A program made the translations under genes and the position numbers. A stretch of DNA of 64,000 nucleotides from Candidatus Zixiibacteriota bacterium. GTDB lineage: Bacteria; Zixibacteria; MSB-5A5; GN15; FEB-12. Location: assembly GCA_024280215.1 (NCBI GenBank), contig JAJRQO010000007.1, positions 120,758-184,757 on the forward strand, in the 5' to 3' direction. The notes under the pieces are model-generated. The model did no database searches, was not told the DNA's origin, and saw only the letters and a list, made by a program, of their open reading frames with translations. Of the stretch, positions 29,983 to 39,925 are shown piece by piece (the stretch's first letter is position 1; every line of letters begins with the position of its first letter).

Positions 29983-31128
29983 TCATAAATTAACTATATT
30001 TTTACGTGTTAGCTTTCTTATATCATGATGATGCAATGAGTTGGAAGCCGTTCTATCAAGCTGATTGATAAGTTCCATTACTCGTAGGTTACAGCAACTG
30101 TTTCGGCAGAAAATACCTTCTTCAAATTGCCATTTATGTGTGGTATAGTCATATAAATATCGACCCGGCTTACCGTCGATATACATTTGAGATTCTATGT
30201 ATGCCGCAAAGTGAGACTGAATTTCGTTGACAACAAAATGTCCATTTGGAGTTTCAAATATGTCCACATTGATTGCCGTGTATCCGGCATCGTCTGTTAA
30301 CTCACGAATAAAATCCAACAGTTCTATCGGAGGGTTATACCATCCCACTTTTCCGGAACCACTATGAAATATCCCATCGGCAAGTTTCTGGTGTCCGAAA
30401 TATGAATCACCGATACGAATCATTCTCCACTCAGCGACTTCTGGAAGAAATTCCTGAAACACGATATACCCCCATTCGCTATCACGACTATCGGCTCCTT
30501 TGCAGACAAGTCCTTTCCCGAAACGCTTATTAACATATTGCATAAGTTCTCTTCGGTTATGAAGAATCTCTACCCCTGCACTCCTTGAGCCCATATCGTG
30601 TTTTACTACAAGCGGTAAGTCAGCTTCTTTGGCAATTTTCAAAGCTTGTTCATGAGAATATAATACCCATGTCTTCGTATGCGGTATGTTATGTGATTCA
30701 AGCCAATAAGACATCCGTAGTTTACTTTCATTCAACCAAACTTCATCGTAGGTTGGATAAATCGTCTTATGCATTTCATCAACTATTATCTTCAATCGTT
30801 CGTCAAACATACGTTTATGTATGCTCACTTTAAAGGATGGCCACACAAGAAAAGCATCACATCCGCTATTCTGTATGACCTGAATCCAGTCAGAGCCTGA
30901 GATATCGAGAGTCTTATAGTGAACCTCTAAGTCTTCACATGCCGAGATATATGGTAAATGGTTGTTATCAAATTCTTCAATTATCCCAAGCAGATACTTC
31001 GGTTTATTTCTAATTTTATCTGTTGATTTGATATCTCTATGAGAATCTAACTGCAGTGGGATAGTTGCTTGAATCTTTGATATTTTCATTTGTTTCTCTT
31101 TCATAAACCTATTTTTAAACTCACCCAT
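29983..31128 (-). CDS. ATP-grasp domain protein
   Basis: LPLVVKHDMGSRSAGVEILHNRREL...YIVFQEFLPEVAEWRMIRIGDSYFG...AINVDIFETPNGHFVVNEIQ. Confidence 0.75.
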   Translation of the reverse strand: MGEFKNRFMKEKQMKISKIQATIPLQLDSHRDIKSTDKIRNKPKYLLGIIEEFDNNHLPYISACEDLEVHYKTLDISGSDWIQVIQNSGCDAFLVWPSFKVSIHKRMFDERLKIIVDEMHKTIYPTYDEVWLNESKLRMSYWLESHNIPHTKTWVLYSHEQALKIAKEADLPLVVKHDMGSRSAGVEILHNRRELMQYVNKRFGKGLVCKGADSRDSEWGYIVFQEFLPEVAEWRMIRIGDSYFGHQKLADGIFHSGSGKVGWYNPPIELLDFIRELTDDAGYTAINVDIFETPNGHFVVNEIQSHFAAYIESQMYIDGKPGRYLYDYTTHKWQFEEGIFCRNSCCNLRVMELINQLDRTASNSLHHHDIRKLTRKNIVNL

Positions 31129-31673
31129 TTAATATGAGAGACTCCAAAAAAATCTGGTCGTAATCTCGCAGTTTTCCATATGCAACAATCGTTAAGCAAA
31201 ACGAATTTGTTTGCTACAGTTGCTATAGATTAAAGCATTATTAAGTTTTGGGGGGGCTGATATATAAGTCCGACAAAAACCTGCTATAAGTATAGCAAAA
31301 GAATAGTGCTTACCCTAAGCTTATTATATCAAGTTATGGAGATAGTTTGTAAGTAGGATGGTATCATGTGGTTAAGGTAGAAACTGTATAGTCGGAGCTG
31401 ATGGCTTATTTTTTTTTACCCTATATAACTGTGTAGTTTTGTATTTCAGAAGCCCTGTACTCCTAAACTGCGGTGAATCGGTTTAGTAATTACGACAATA
31501 AGACGTCTGGAGTATCTGTTTCTTAACTATTATATTTGATGAAATCGAGTTAAGAAAGGTATAGAACAATTATATAATAAATTTAAAATAATATTGTAGA
31601 CTTGTAAAATCTATTATTCATGTATATTTTGTAGTTATAGATAATAATCTCGTTTAAATAAGGAATATAGACA

Positions 31674-32459
31674 ATGGGAACAGCAGGAAATCAAGGTGAA
31701 CTTTGGAGTAAAATCCCTCATGATTGGGCAAAACTTCAGGAACCAATGCATGCACCACTTTGGGAAGCTATGTTTGATAGTGGTGCAGTTTGTTCGGGAA
31801 CTCACTTTCTTGACGCTGGTTGTGGTGGTGGTGGAGCAAGTATGATGGCTGCTGAAAGAGGAGCTTCAGTTAGTGGAATTGATGCGGCTGAAGGGTTGAT
31901 AAAGTTTGCCCATGAGCGTTTGCCAAGTGGTGATTTTCGAGTTGGAGATATTGAAAGTTTACCATATGAAGATGAGATATTTGATACGGTGTTTGCTGCG
32001 AGCTCAGTACAATATTCGGGAAATCGAATAGCAACGCTACGTGAATTTGGACGTGTTTGCAAACCAACGGGAAGTATTGTTGTGGGATTGTTCGGGCCTC
32101 CTGAAAAAGTGAAATTCTCTTCTATCTTCAAGGCAATGCGTGATGCTATGCCAGAACCACCAAAAGGCGGTGGACCATTTGAACTTTCTGGCGATGGAAT
32201 TTTAGAAGGGTTGTTTACAGAGGCAGGGTTGAGAGTGATTGGTGGTAATGAAATAGATTGTCCCTTTAAGTATACCGATTTTGAAATGTTTTATAGAGCC
32301 AATGTTTCAGCTGGACCAATGCAAGGAATGCTTCAGAGTATTAGTGAAGTAAAATTAAAAACGATATTACGTAATGCGGTCGAGCAGTTCTGTCTACCCA
32401 GTGGAGAGATTATCATCCAACCCAATATTTTTAAATATATCGTTGCTACCCGTTATTAA
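31674..32459 (+). CDS. class I SAM-dependent methyltransferase
   Basis: FLDAGCGGGGASMMAAERGASVSGIDAAEGLIKFAHERLP. Confidence 0.9.
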   Translation: MGTAGNQGELWSKIPHDWAKLQEPMHAPLWEAMFDSGAVCSGTHFLDAGCGGGGASMMAAERGASVSGIDAAEGLIKFAHERLPSGDFRVGDIESLPYEDEIFDTVFAASSVQYSGNRIATLREFGRVCKPTGSIVVGLFGPPEKVKFSSIFKAMRDAMPEPPKGGGPFELSGDGILEGLFTEAGLRVIGGNEIDCPFKYTDFEMFYRANVSAGPMQGMLQSISEVKLKTILRNAVEQFCLPSGEIIIQPNIFKYIVATRY

Positions 32460-32547
32460 TTGTGACAATCAAAATAATGTAGGATATTGTAAAGTAGAAC
32501 TCTTTAGATGTTCTACAATTCTTTCTGTTTTTTAATTTAATCTGCAA

Positions 32548-32577
32548 TAAAAAAAGACCAGCTATTCAACTGGTCTT
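32548..32577 (-). terminator. minus-strand Rho-independent terminator
   Basis: Minus strand AAGACCAGTTGAATAGCTGGTCTTTTTTT. Confidence 0.7.
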
Positions 32578-32584
32578 AAAATTT

Positions 32585-32907
32585 GGTAGCGGGGAGTCGG
32601 TTTGAAGCCTTTGGCTCTTTCAATTGTTGATAAATTCAGATATTGAATAAATCAGGCTTAGCCTGTGGTAGCGGGGGTCGGTTTGAAGCCTTTGGCTCTT
32701 TCAATTGTTGATAAATTCAGATATTGAATAAATCAGGCTTAGCCTGTGGTAGCGGGGAGTCGGTTTCGTATCCTGCCATTTGTGTCCAGCAATAAAAAAA
32801 GCCAACTTTTCAGTTGGCTTGAAATTTGGTAGCGGGGAGTCGGTTTCGTATCCTGCCATTTGTGTCCAGCAATAAAAAAAGCCAACTTTTCAGTTGGCTT
32901 GAAATTT
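32585..32907. repeat. Four ~80-82 bp tandem units, each starting with the tRNA-fMet 3'-terminal sequence GGTAGCGGGG
   Basis: Units at 32585, 32667 (type A) and 32748, 32828 (type B); type B carries a minus-strand terminator AAAAAAAGCCAACTTTTCAGTTGGCTT. Confidence 0.9.
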
Positions 32908-32952
32908 GGTAGCGGGGAGAGGATTTGAACCTCTGACCTTCGGGTTATGAGC
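32902..32952. repeat. left attachment repeat (3' half of tRNA-fMet)
   Basis: aaatttggtagcggggagaggatttgaacctctgaccttcgggttatgagc; 49/51 identical to 59560-59610. Confidence 0.92.
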
Positions 32953-33201
32953 TTGCTCAGTTGTCCGAACAACAGAAAGCACCAGACACTAACCTGTAGT
33001 ATTAGCAACTACTTACAGGAAACAAAGTGTCTGGTGTTTTCCCTTATTATCTGTTGTTCTTGCTTGTTTTGTTAGAAAACTGTTAGAAAGAGGTGTATGT
33101 CAAAAATCTTGTAATCTTAATTTTCGTTTACTTTTACTTGACAATGTAAACAATATTTGCTAATCTGTTGACATTAATGAAAAGATGTAAACGGAATTAA
33201 T

Positions 33202-34329
33202 ATGGAAATTGGAAAATTAGTAAAACAAAAAGAAGGCTATAAGGCATTTATTCCTAATGAATTTCCACCTGATGAGGGATTAAAGCTATCTCAAGAACTT
33301 ATTCTCAAGCATTCCACAGCAGAACGTCTTTTAGGGAAATTAGATGGAATAACTCAACTTCTACCTGATGTAGATTTCTTCCTATACATGTATATCCGAA
33401 AGGATGCGACTTCTTCTAGTCAAATAGAAGGTACTCGGGCAACTATGATAGATGCTATTGAAGCGGAAGCAAAAACCAAAGAATCTCTACCTGATGATGT
33501 AGATGATATTTTACATTATATTAAAGCTCTCAACTACGGTTTAAAAAGATTAGCAGAATTTCCAATGAGTCTCCGCTTTATTAGGGAACTTCATAAAGAA
33601 CTTATGGAAGAAGCCAGAGCAACTCATTTTTCTGACCCAGGTAATTTTAGAAAAAGTCAAAACTGGATAGGAGGTACGACTCCAGCAAATGCCAGTTTTG
33701 TTCCGCCCCCACCTATTGAAATGCAGATAGCTCTTAATGACTTTGAAAAATTTCTTCATTCTGAAGATGCAATGTTGCCACTTCTCAAAGCTGGCTTGAT
33801 TCACGCACAATTTGAAACTATTCATCCATTTCTTGATGGTAACGGAAGAACTGGACGTTTACTAATTACGTTTTATCTTTGGTTAAGTAATCTTCTTGAG
33901 AAGCCAGTTTTGTTTCTTGCTACTTATTTTAAAAAACATCAAAAAATATATTACACCAAACTTGATGGTTATCGTAATGGCGAAGTGAAGGAATGGCTTG
34001 AGTTCTTACTTGATGGTATAATTGAAACTGCTGAAGAAGCAATATCTACTGTTCAGGCAATTACTGAATTAAGACAAGAAGATATGGAAAAAATTCAGGC
34101 ACTAAGTAAAACATCTTCTGAAAGTGGGATTATAGTCCTACGTAATTTATTTGCTTTACCAATTGTTAATGTTAATACGGTAAAGAAATGGACAGGCTTC
34201 ACAAGACAAGGTTCTCAAAGAGTAATTGATCGCTTTGTAAAACTTGGCATACTTGAACAAAAAGACAAAAACGAAAAATACGGTAGGTCATTTATCTACC
34301 GACGATATGTAGATATATTTACAGATTAG
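33202..34329 (+). CDS. Fic family protein
   Basis: HPFLDGNGRTGRLL Fic motif; N-terminal SSSQIEG inhibitory-helix-type motif ([S/T]xxxE[G/N]). Confidence 0.95.
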   Translation: MEIGKLVKQKEGYKAFIPNEFPPDEGLKLSQELILKHSTAERLLGKLDGITQLLPDVDFFLYMYIRKDATSSSQIEGTRATMIDAIEAEAKTKESLPDDVDDILHYIKALNYGLKRLAEFPMSLRFIRELHKELMEEARATHFSDPGNFRKSQNWIGGTTPANASFVPPPPIEMQIALNDFEKFLHSEDAMLPLLKAGLIHAQFETIHPFLDGNGRTGRLLITFYLWLSNLLEKPVLFLATYFKKHQKIYYTKLDGYRNGEVKEWLEFLLDGIIETAEEAISTVQAITELRQEDMEKIQALSKTSSESGIIVLRNLFALPIVNVNTVKKWTGFTRQGSQRVIDRFVKLGILEQKDKNEKYGRSFIYRRYVDIFTD

Positions 34330-34423
34330 AATTTAAAATAAATTATAAAAAAATAATTTTATATATGCTAAGAGAGTATGTGATGAATATATTTTATCTA
34401 TTGTATTATAATGAGTTAGGAAT

Positions 34424-36526
34424 ATGAAAAAACTTAATAAATTTGACATTGAATTTTTAATTGAAGCACTCAAGAGTAGGAAAGAAATTCCTCTTGAGTA
34501 TAAATATGCTCTTTTCCCAACGAAGCAAAAAGAGTATGAGCTAGTTTATGCTGGGAAAATGCGTAAAGAGGATATTCTAGCAGATAATGAAGAAGCAAAA
34601 GCAGTACCGTTACAGGTAGAAAAAATATTTAATGGCAAAAAATATCCTTTATTTACAAAGAATTGGCATAACTTTTTAGTCTTTGGTGATAATTTGCAAA
34701 TATTAAAAACTTTTAATAAAAATAGTGATCCTTTGATTAAAAATAAAATAAAAGGAAAAGTAAAACTAATTTACATTGATCCACCATTTGCGACAGAAAG
34801 TGATTTTAAAAGTAAAGATGGTGCGAAAGCATATACTGATAAAACAAAAGGATCAGAATTTATTGAATTTTTAAGAAAAAGATTGATTGTTGCTCGTGAA
34901 ATTCTTGCTGATGATGGAACTATTTTTGTTCACTTGGACACTAAAAAAGGACATTATATTAAGTTGGTTTTAGATGAAATATTTGGAGAATCCAATTTTC
35001 TGAATGAAGTTATTTGGCAAAAGATAAACAATCCCAAAAAACAGTCAAGTTCGTTTGGAAAAGTTCATGATATCATCTTTGTATATTCTAAATCTGGCTC
35101 AAATACTTTTAATCAAATTTTTACTGAATATGATGAAAAATATGTAACTAACACGTACAAGTATATTGAAGAAAAAACAGAAAGAAAATTTGGCTCATTT
35201 GATTTAACTCAGAAAGGTAGTGGTCCAATTAGATATTTTGGCAAAAAATATGGAGATTTAAAACCGCCAAAAGGTAAACATTGGATATGGGGTCAAGAAA
35301 GAATTGACGAAGCTCTTAAAAAGAATCTAATTATATTCACAAAAAATGGAACACCAAGAGTAAAAAAATATTTAGACGAAATGGATGGCAAAGTCATTTC
35401 AGACCTGTGGACAGATATTTTAAACATTCAAGCAAATTCAAATGAAAACATTGACTATCCTACACAGAAACCTGAAAAACTAATTGAAAGAATTATAAAA
35501 GCATCCACAAATGAAGGTGATCTTATTTTGGATTTCTTTTGTGGCTCTGGTTCTACTCTTGCAGTTGCAGAAAAACTTGGAAGACGTTGGGTTGGTTGTG
35601 ATATTGGGAAATTAGCAATTTATACTACGCAAAAACGACTATTGAATATTGATCAAAGCAAAGATATTGAAAATCCTAAAATAAAATATGGTAAGCCTGC
35701 CAAATCTTTTGGAGTTGTTACTTCAGGGCTTTATAATCTTAGTAAAATATTTGCTCTTAAAAAAGATGAATATGTTGATTTTGTAAAACGACTATTTGAA
35801 ATTGATGAGAGAACTAAGAAGAAGATTAGTGGTGTTGAAATTGACGGAAAGAAAAGAGAATTCTATGTGAAAATATTTCCATATTGGGATTTAAAAAATG
35901 TAAGTGTGGATGAAAAGTATTTAAAAGAACTACATAAGAGTATTGGAAATAAAATTGATAGCAGGTTTTATATTATAGCACCTGCTAATAACGTAGATTT
36001 TATTAGTGATTATCATCAAATAGGCAATGTCAGATATTATTTTTTGAAAGTACCATATCAAATAATCAAAGAATTACACAAAGTACAATTTAAAAAATTA
36101 AGACAACCTCAAAGCAAAAAAAATATAAATGATCTTGATGAAGCAATAGGTTTTCATTTTATTCGTCAACCAGAAGTGAAATCAGAAATTAAAAAGATAA
36201 AAGATAAGATTGTTTTACGAATTAAAAAATTTGAATCTGCTTATAGTAAAGATGAGACTGGGGAAAAGCTTGTTAATTTTGGTAGTTTAGCAATGTTACT
36301 TGTAGATTTGAATTATAACGGTGAAGCTTTTCTGATGACTGATTATTATTTTGCTGATGAATTGTTGGATATAAACAAAGATAAGACTGATGATGAAATT
36401 AAAGCGGAACTAAAAAAGAAGCGAGTAATTAAGAAAGAGTTTATTAAAAAAGATTGTGGTAAGAAGATTATGGCTATTTATGTTGATATATATGGAAATG
36501 AATTTAAAGAAATTTTTAAAATATAG
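34424..36526 (+). CDS. Type III restriction-modification DNA methyltransferase (Mod)
   Basis: LIYIDPPFATESDF (DPPY-type) and DLILDFFCGSGSTLAVAEKLGRRWVGCDIGKLA. Confidence 0.9.
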   Translation: MKKLNKFDIEFLIEALKSRKEIPLEYKYALFPTKQKEYELVYAGKMRKEDILADNEEAKAVPLQVEKIFNGKKYPLFTKNWHNFLVFGDNLQILKTFNKNSDPLIKNKIKGKVKLIYIDPPFATESDFKSKDGAKAYTDKTKGSEFIEFLRKRLIVAREILADDGTIFVHLDTKKGHYIKLVLDEIFGESNFLNEVIWQKINNPKKQSSSFGKVHDIIFVYSKSGSNTFNQIFTEYDEKYVTNTYKYIEEKTERKFGSFDLTQKGSGPIRYFGKKYGDLKPPKGKHWIWGQERIDEALKKNLIIFTKNGTPRVKKYLDEMDGKVISDLWTDILNIQANSNENIDYPTQKPEKLIERIIKASTNEGDLILDFFCGSGSTLAVAEKLGRRWVGCDIGKLAIYTTQKRLLNIDQSKDIENPKIKYGKPAKSFGVVTSGLYNLSKIFALKKDEYVDFVKRLFEIDERTKKKISGVEIDGKKREFYVKIFPYWDLKNVSVDEKYLKELHKSIGNKIDSRFYIIAPANNVDFISDYHQIGNVRYYFLKVPYQIIKELHKVQFKKLRQPQSKKNINDLDEAIGFHFIRQPEVKSEIKKIKDKIVLRIKKFESAYSKDETGEKLVNFGSLAMLLVDLNYNGEAFLMTDYYFADELLDINKDKTDDEIKAELKKKRVIKKEFIKKDCGKKIMAIYVDIYGNEFKEIFKI

Positions 36527-36528
36527 AT

Positions 36529-39060
36529 ATGGCAGATGTAAAAAAATATAAAACTAAGGATTTAGTTTTAGAAGTTAAGAAAAATTACAATCCTCAAAAA
36601 CTCAATTTAAAACAATGGATAAATTTTCTAGATGTTCTTTGCGGAGATAGAGAATATCAAAAAGAAGCAATTAGTAGTGCTATTGTTTATCTTGCGTCTG
36701 GTGAGTATAAATCTATTGAAAATTTAATAGAGGAGAACTATAGTAATAATCCTGAATTACGAAAAAGATATAAAGATATTTATGAATATCAAAAAAGCTT
36801 GCCACTACCACATAAATTATCTGCAGTTATTGATTTGGCAACAGGTACGGGGAAAAGTTATCTAATTTATGGAATTGCACAAATTGCACTAGGGATTGGA
36901 TTAGTCGATAAGGTTTTAGTGCTTTGTCCCTCATTAACTATTGAGTCTGGTTTAAAAGAAAAATTTGAAAACCTTTCTGGAGATGACAAAATCAAAGCAA
37001 CATTACCAGATACAGCAGTTTTTAAAAATCCAAGAATAATTGATGCTAATATAACAATTAAAAATGGTGATATTTGTGTTGAAAATATACATGCTGTATA
37101 TAAAAAAACTGGCTCGTCAATTAATGATAGTTTAAAAGATAACGGAGAAAGGGTTTTAGTTCTTAATGATGAAATTCATCATACCTATAATTCTATTGGT
37201 GATAAAGATATTAAAAAATGGAGAGAATTTCTACTTAGTCCAGACTTCAATTTCAAATATATGTTAGGGTTTACTGGTACGGCATATTCCAATAATGAAT
37301 ATTTTAATGATGTTATCTATCGCTATTCAATTCGTCAAGCAGTTGATGAAAAAGTTATAAAGTCAGTTGATTATGTCGTGAAAGATGAAGCTGTAGGAAA
37401 AGATGAGAAGTTTCAAGAAATTTATGATAATCATAATGAATTTGTGAACAAATATCACTTAATAAAACCTTTAACAATTTTGATTACAAAAGATATTTCA
37501 AAAGCAAAATCACTCCAAGAGGATTTGATAGATTTTTTACAAAAAAGAGAAAAAATATCACGTGAAGCTGTCGAAAATAAGGTCTTAATTGTAACATCAC
37601 ATAAAGACCATAAAAAAAATCTTGTTGAATTAAAAAATGTTGATGATAAAGATAATTCTGTTGAATGGATTGTTTCTGTCTCTATGCTTACGGAGGGATG
37701 GGATGTCAAAAATGTTTTTCAAATAGTTCCTTGGGAGGACAGAGCTTTTAATTCGAAGTTACTAATCGCTCAAGTCTTAGGTAGAGGTTTACGTATTCCA
37801 GAGGAATACAAATCTCCACAACCTAAAGTTCGAGTTTTTAATCATGATGCTTGGAGTCGTAACATTAAAGGACTTGTGAATGAAATATTGGAAATAGAAG
37901 TTCGCTTAACAAGTGAAATATTAACTAAGGGGGAACGTTCTAAATATCATTTTGATTTATATCATATAAACTATGATAAAAAAGAAAAAGCTGTTAAAGC
38001 AAAAAAAAATACCGAGATATTTGACTATTCAAAAGGATATATAAATCTAGTTGCTCAAGTTGAAAAAATTGAGAGAGAGGCTGAATATGAAGATTTGGGT
38101 GGTATTATTAAACCAAAAACTACGATTATACACAAAGAAGTATTAAGTATAGACGAAGTTGTGGATAAAATAGTAGAAACATTCAGAACTAGAGATTTCG
38201 AAGCAAAAATTAGATTTCCAAAAGGTGAATATAAAAAAGAAAAATTACCACCAAAGGATGAAATAAGAGAAATTGTCGAAGAATCCATGAAACGTCGAGG
38301 AATTAAAAGCGGAGTACTAACAGAAGATAATGCACTTAGAATATTCAAAGCTTTTCAGACTTTATTTAGGGCAAAAGGATCAACTATTGTTTTGGATCGC
38401 ATTGTAAATAAACCAATCAAATTGAGCACTAAATCACTTGAAAAAGAAAGTGCAGGAGTTAGTGCTGTTAGACATGGTACAACTGTTTTTCATACTGAAA
38501 ATTATAAAGATGAGTGTAATGAAGAACTCCCTGATGTTTTAAAAGATATTATCGAAGATCAAAATTTGCCAAGAAGTGCCAGCAAGGAAGTTAATCATTA
38601 TTGTTTTAAAACACCTGTGAATATTGTTTTAACAAAGCAAGAGCCAGAAAGAAAATTTGTAGAAATACTTATAAATCAAAAACTACATGAAAAAATTGAT
38701 GCTTGGATAAAATCAAGAGATGTCGGTTTTTATAGTATTGAATACTCTTGGAGAAAAGGCGAACATCCAACACAGAGTGGTTTTAACCCCGATTTTTTCA
38801 TTAAAGTTGGAAATAATATTGTTGTTGTAGAAATTAAGTCCGATGGTGATGACTCACCTGAAAATAAAGCTAAGTATAAATGGGCAAAAAAACACTTTGA
38901 AGCATTAAATAGTGAATTAAAAAAATCAAAGATAAAACAAAAATATTACTTCCATTTTTTAAGTCCTCAAAGTTATACAGAGTTCTCTGAATATCTTGCT
39001 GATGGCAGATTATTTAAAGGTAAATTTGAAAGTACACTTGAAGAATTATTAGAAAATTGA
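36529..39060 (+). CDS. Type III restriction endonuclease (Res; DEAD helicase + PD-(D/E)XK)
   Basis: DLATGTGKSYLIYGIA, NDEIHH, VLGRGLRIP; C-terminal NPDFFIKVGNNIVVVEIKSD nuclease motif; 2 bp after mod. Confidence 0.9.
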   Translation: MADVKKYKTKDLVLEVKKNYNPQKLNLKQWINFLDVLCGDREYQKEAISSAIVYLASGEYKSIENLIEENYSNNPELRKRYKDIYEYQKSLPLPHKLSAVIDLATGTGKSYLIYGIAQIALGIGLVDKVLVLCPSLTIESGLKEKFENLSGDDKIKATLPDTAVFKNPRIIDANITIKNGDICVENIHAVYKKTGSSINDSLKDNGERVLVLNDEIHHTYNSIGDKDIKKWREFLLSPDFNFKYMLGFTGTAYSNNEYFNDVIYRYSIRQAVDEKVIKSVDYVVKDEAVGKDEKFQEIYDNHNEFVNKYHLIKPLTILITKDISKAKSLQEDLIDFLQKREKISREAVENKVLIVTSHKDHKKNLVELKNVDDKDNSVEWIVSVSMLTEGWDVKNVFQIVPWEDRAFNSKLLIAQVLGRGLRIPEEYKSPQPKVRVFNHDAWSRNIKGLVNEILEIEVRLTSEILTKGERSKYHFDLYHINYDKKEKAVKAKKNTEIFDYSKGYINLVAQVEKIEREAEYEDLGGIIKPKTTIIHKEVLSIDEVVDKIVETFRTRDFEAKIRFPKGEYKKEKLPPKDEIREIVEESMKRRGIKSGVLTEDNALRIFKAFQTLFRAKGSTIVLDRIVNKPIKLSTKSLEKESAGVSAVRHGTTVFHTENYKDECNEELPDVLKDIIEDQNLPRSASKEVNHYCFKTPVNIVLTKQEPERKFVEILINQKLHEKIDAWIKSRDVGFYSIEYSWRKGEHPTQSGFNPDFFIKVGNNIVVVEIKSDGDDSPENKAKYKWAKKHFEALNSELKKSKIKQKYYFHFLSPQSYTEFSEYLADGRLFKGKFESTLEELLEN

Positions 39061-39086
39061 TGAGATAATTAACTTGTTAAGTTCTG

Positions 39087-39761
39087 TTGAATAATAATAT
39101 GGATATCAAAGAAAATCTAAAAAAATTTATAGATGGTGAAGGAAAGAACAAAGGTAGAAAACCAAGTGAAAGATATGCATCATTTGATTATTGCTTTAAC
39201 TATTTCCAATCATTCAGAGATAATAAAAATATAAAAGCTCTTAAAAATGTAGATAATATACAAACTAGTTGTGTTCAGTTAGCGTTTTATTTAGCAAGTT
39301 GGGGTATGTTTAGAGGTTCTTCATTTCTATTGGAGCGAAGTAGTAAGTTTTTTGAGCCTTTAATTGAGACTATAGTAAATTGTAATCCCAGAGTTTGGGA
39401 TATTGATGTAAATAATTATGACGATATTAATGATCGTCAGCTTTTACTTTTATGTAAAAAAGAAATTATCCAAGCACTAGGTACCAATAATAATCCGACA
39501 GATACTTTAATAACAAAGATTATGTTAGGAGTTTTTGGTAATGTACCTGCGTTTGATTCATACTTCAAAAAGGGCTTTAAAATTAAGCGTTTTGATGATG
39601 AATCTCTCAAAACTATTTATTCATTTTATAAACTTAATCAGTTAGACATTGACAGTTTTGATGTACCTACCATTGATTTTCTTAGTGGACAACCTAGTAA
39701 AAACGTCTATACAAAAGCAAAAATTATCGACATGATTGGCTTTATCGAAGGGCAATCATAA
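39087..39761 (+). CDS. hypothetical protein downstream of Type III RM
   Basis: 224 aa, coding in the same direction; no recognised family. Confidence 0.6.
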   Translation: MNNNMDIKENLKKFIDGEGKNKGRKPSERYASFDYCFNYFQSFRDNKNIKALKNVDNIQTSCVQLAFYLASWGMFRGSSFLLERSSKFFEPLIETIVNCNPRVWDIDVNNYDDINDRQLLLLCKKEIIQALGTNNNPTDTLITKIMLGVFGNVPAFDSYFKKGFKIKRFDDESLKTIYSFYKLNQLDIDSFDVPTIDFLSGQPSKNVYTKAKIIDMIGFIEGQS

Positions 39762-39839
39762 ATTTCCAATTCAAGTCTCATCTTGACCACATCTCTTTTT
39801 TCAATAATCGAACGTAATTTCATATTAACATTGTTGTTT

Positions 39840-39905
39840 CCGTGAGGAGTTCTCCTTCTTACGGTTTTTTGGATTCCTGTTTTCTGGTGAAGGAACCAAA
39901 AAACC
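39840..39905 (+). promoter_or_regulatory. two overlapping hairpins in the ardC-like leader
   Basis: CCGTGAGGAG/CTTCTTACGG (39840-39864) and GGTTTTTTGG-A-TTCCT/AGGAA-CCAAAAAACC (39863-39905). Confidence 0.65.
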
Positions 39906-39925
39906 ATTTTACGAAGGAGAATATT

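Noticed and set aside
32585-32910. Tandem repeats considered as a CRISPR array
   Set aside because: 80-82-bp units of two internally identical types, no short repeat with unique spacers, no cas genes; explained by tRNA-end/terminator duplications.
32739-33008. 89-aa minus ORF over the tRNA-end repeats
   Set aside because: Repetitive peptide arises from tandem 80-bp units and the att site; not a protein.
33202-34329. Fic gene considered as part of a Fic-Fti/Doc-Phd toxin-antitoxin pair
   Set aside because: No small antitoxin ORF adjacent; the inhibitory-type motif (SSSQIEG) is within the same protein.
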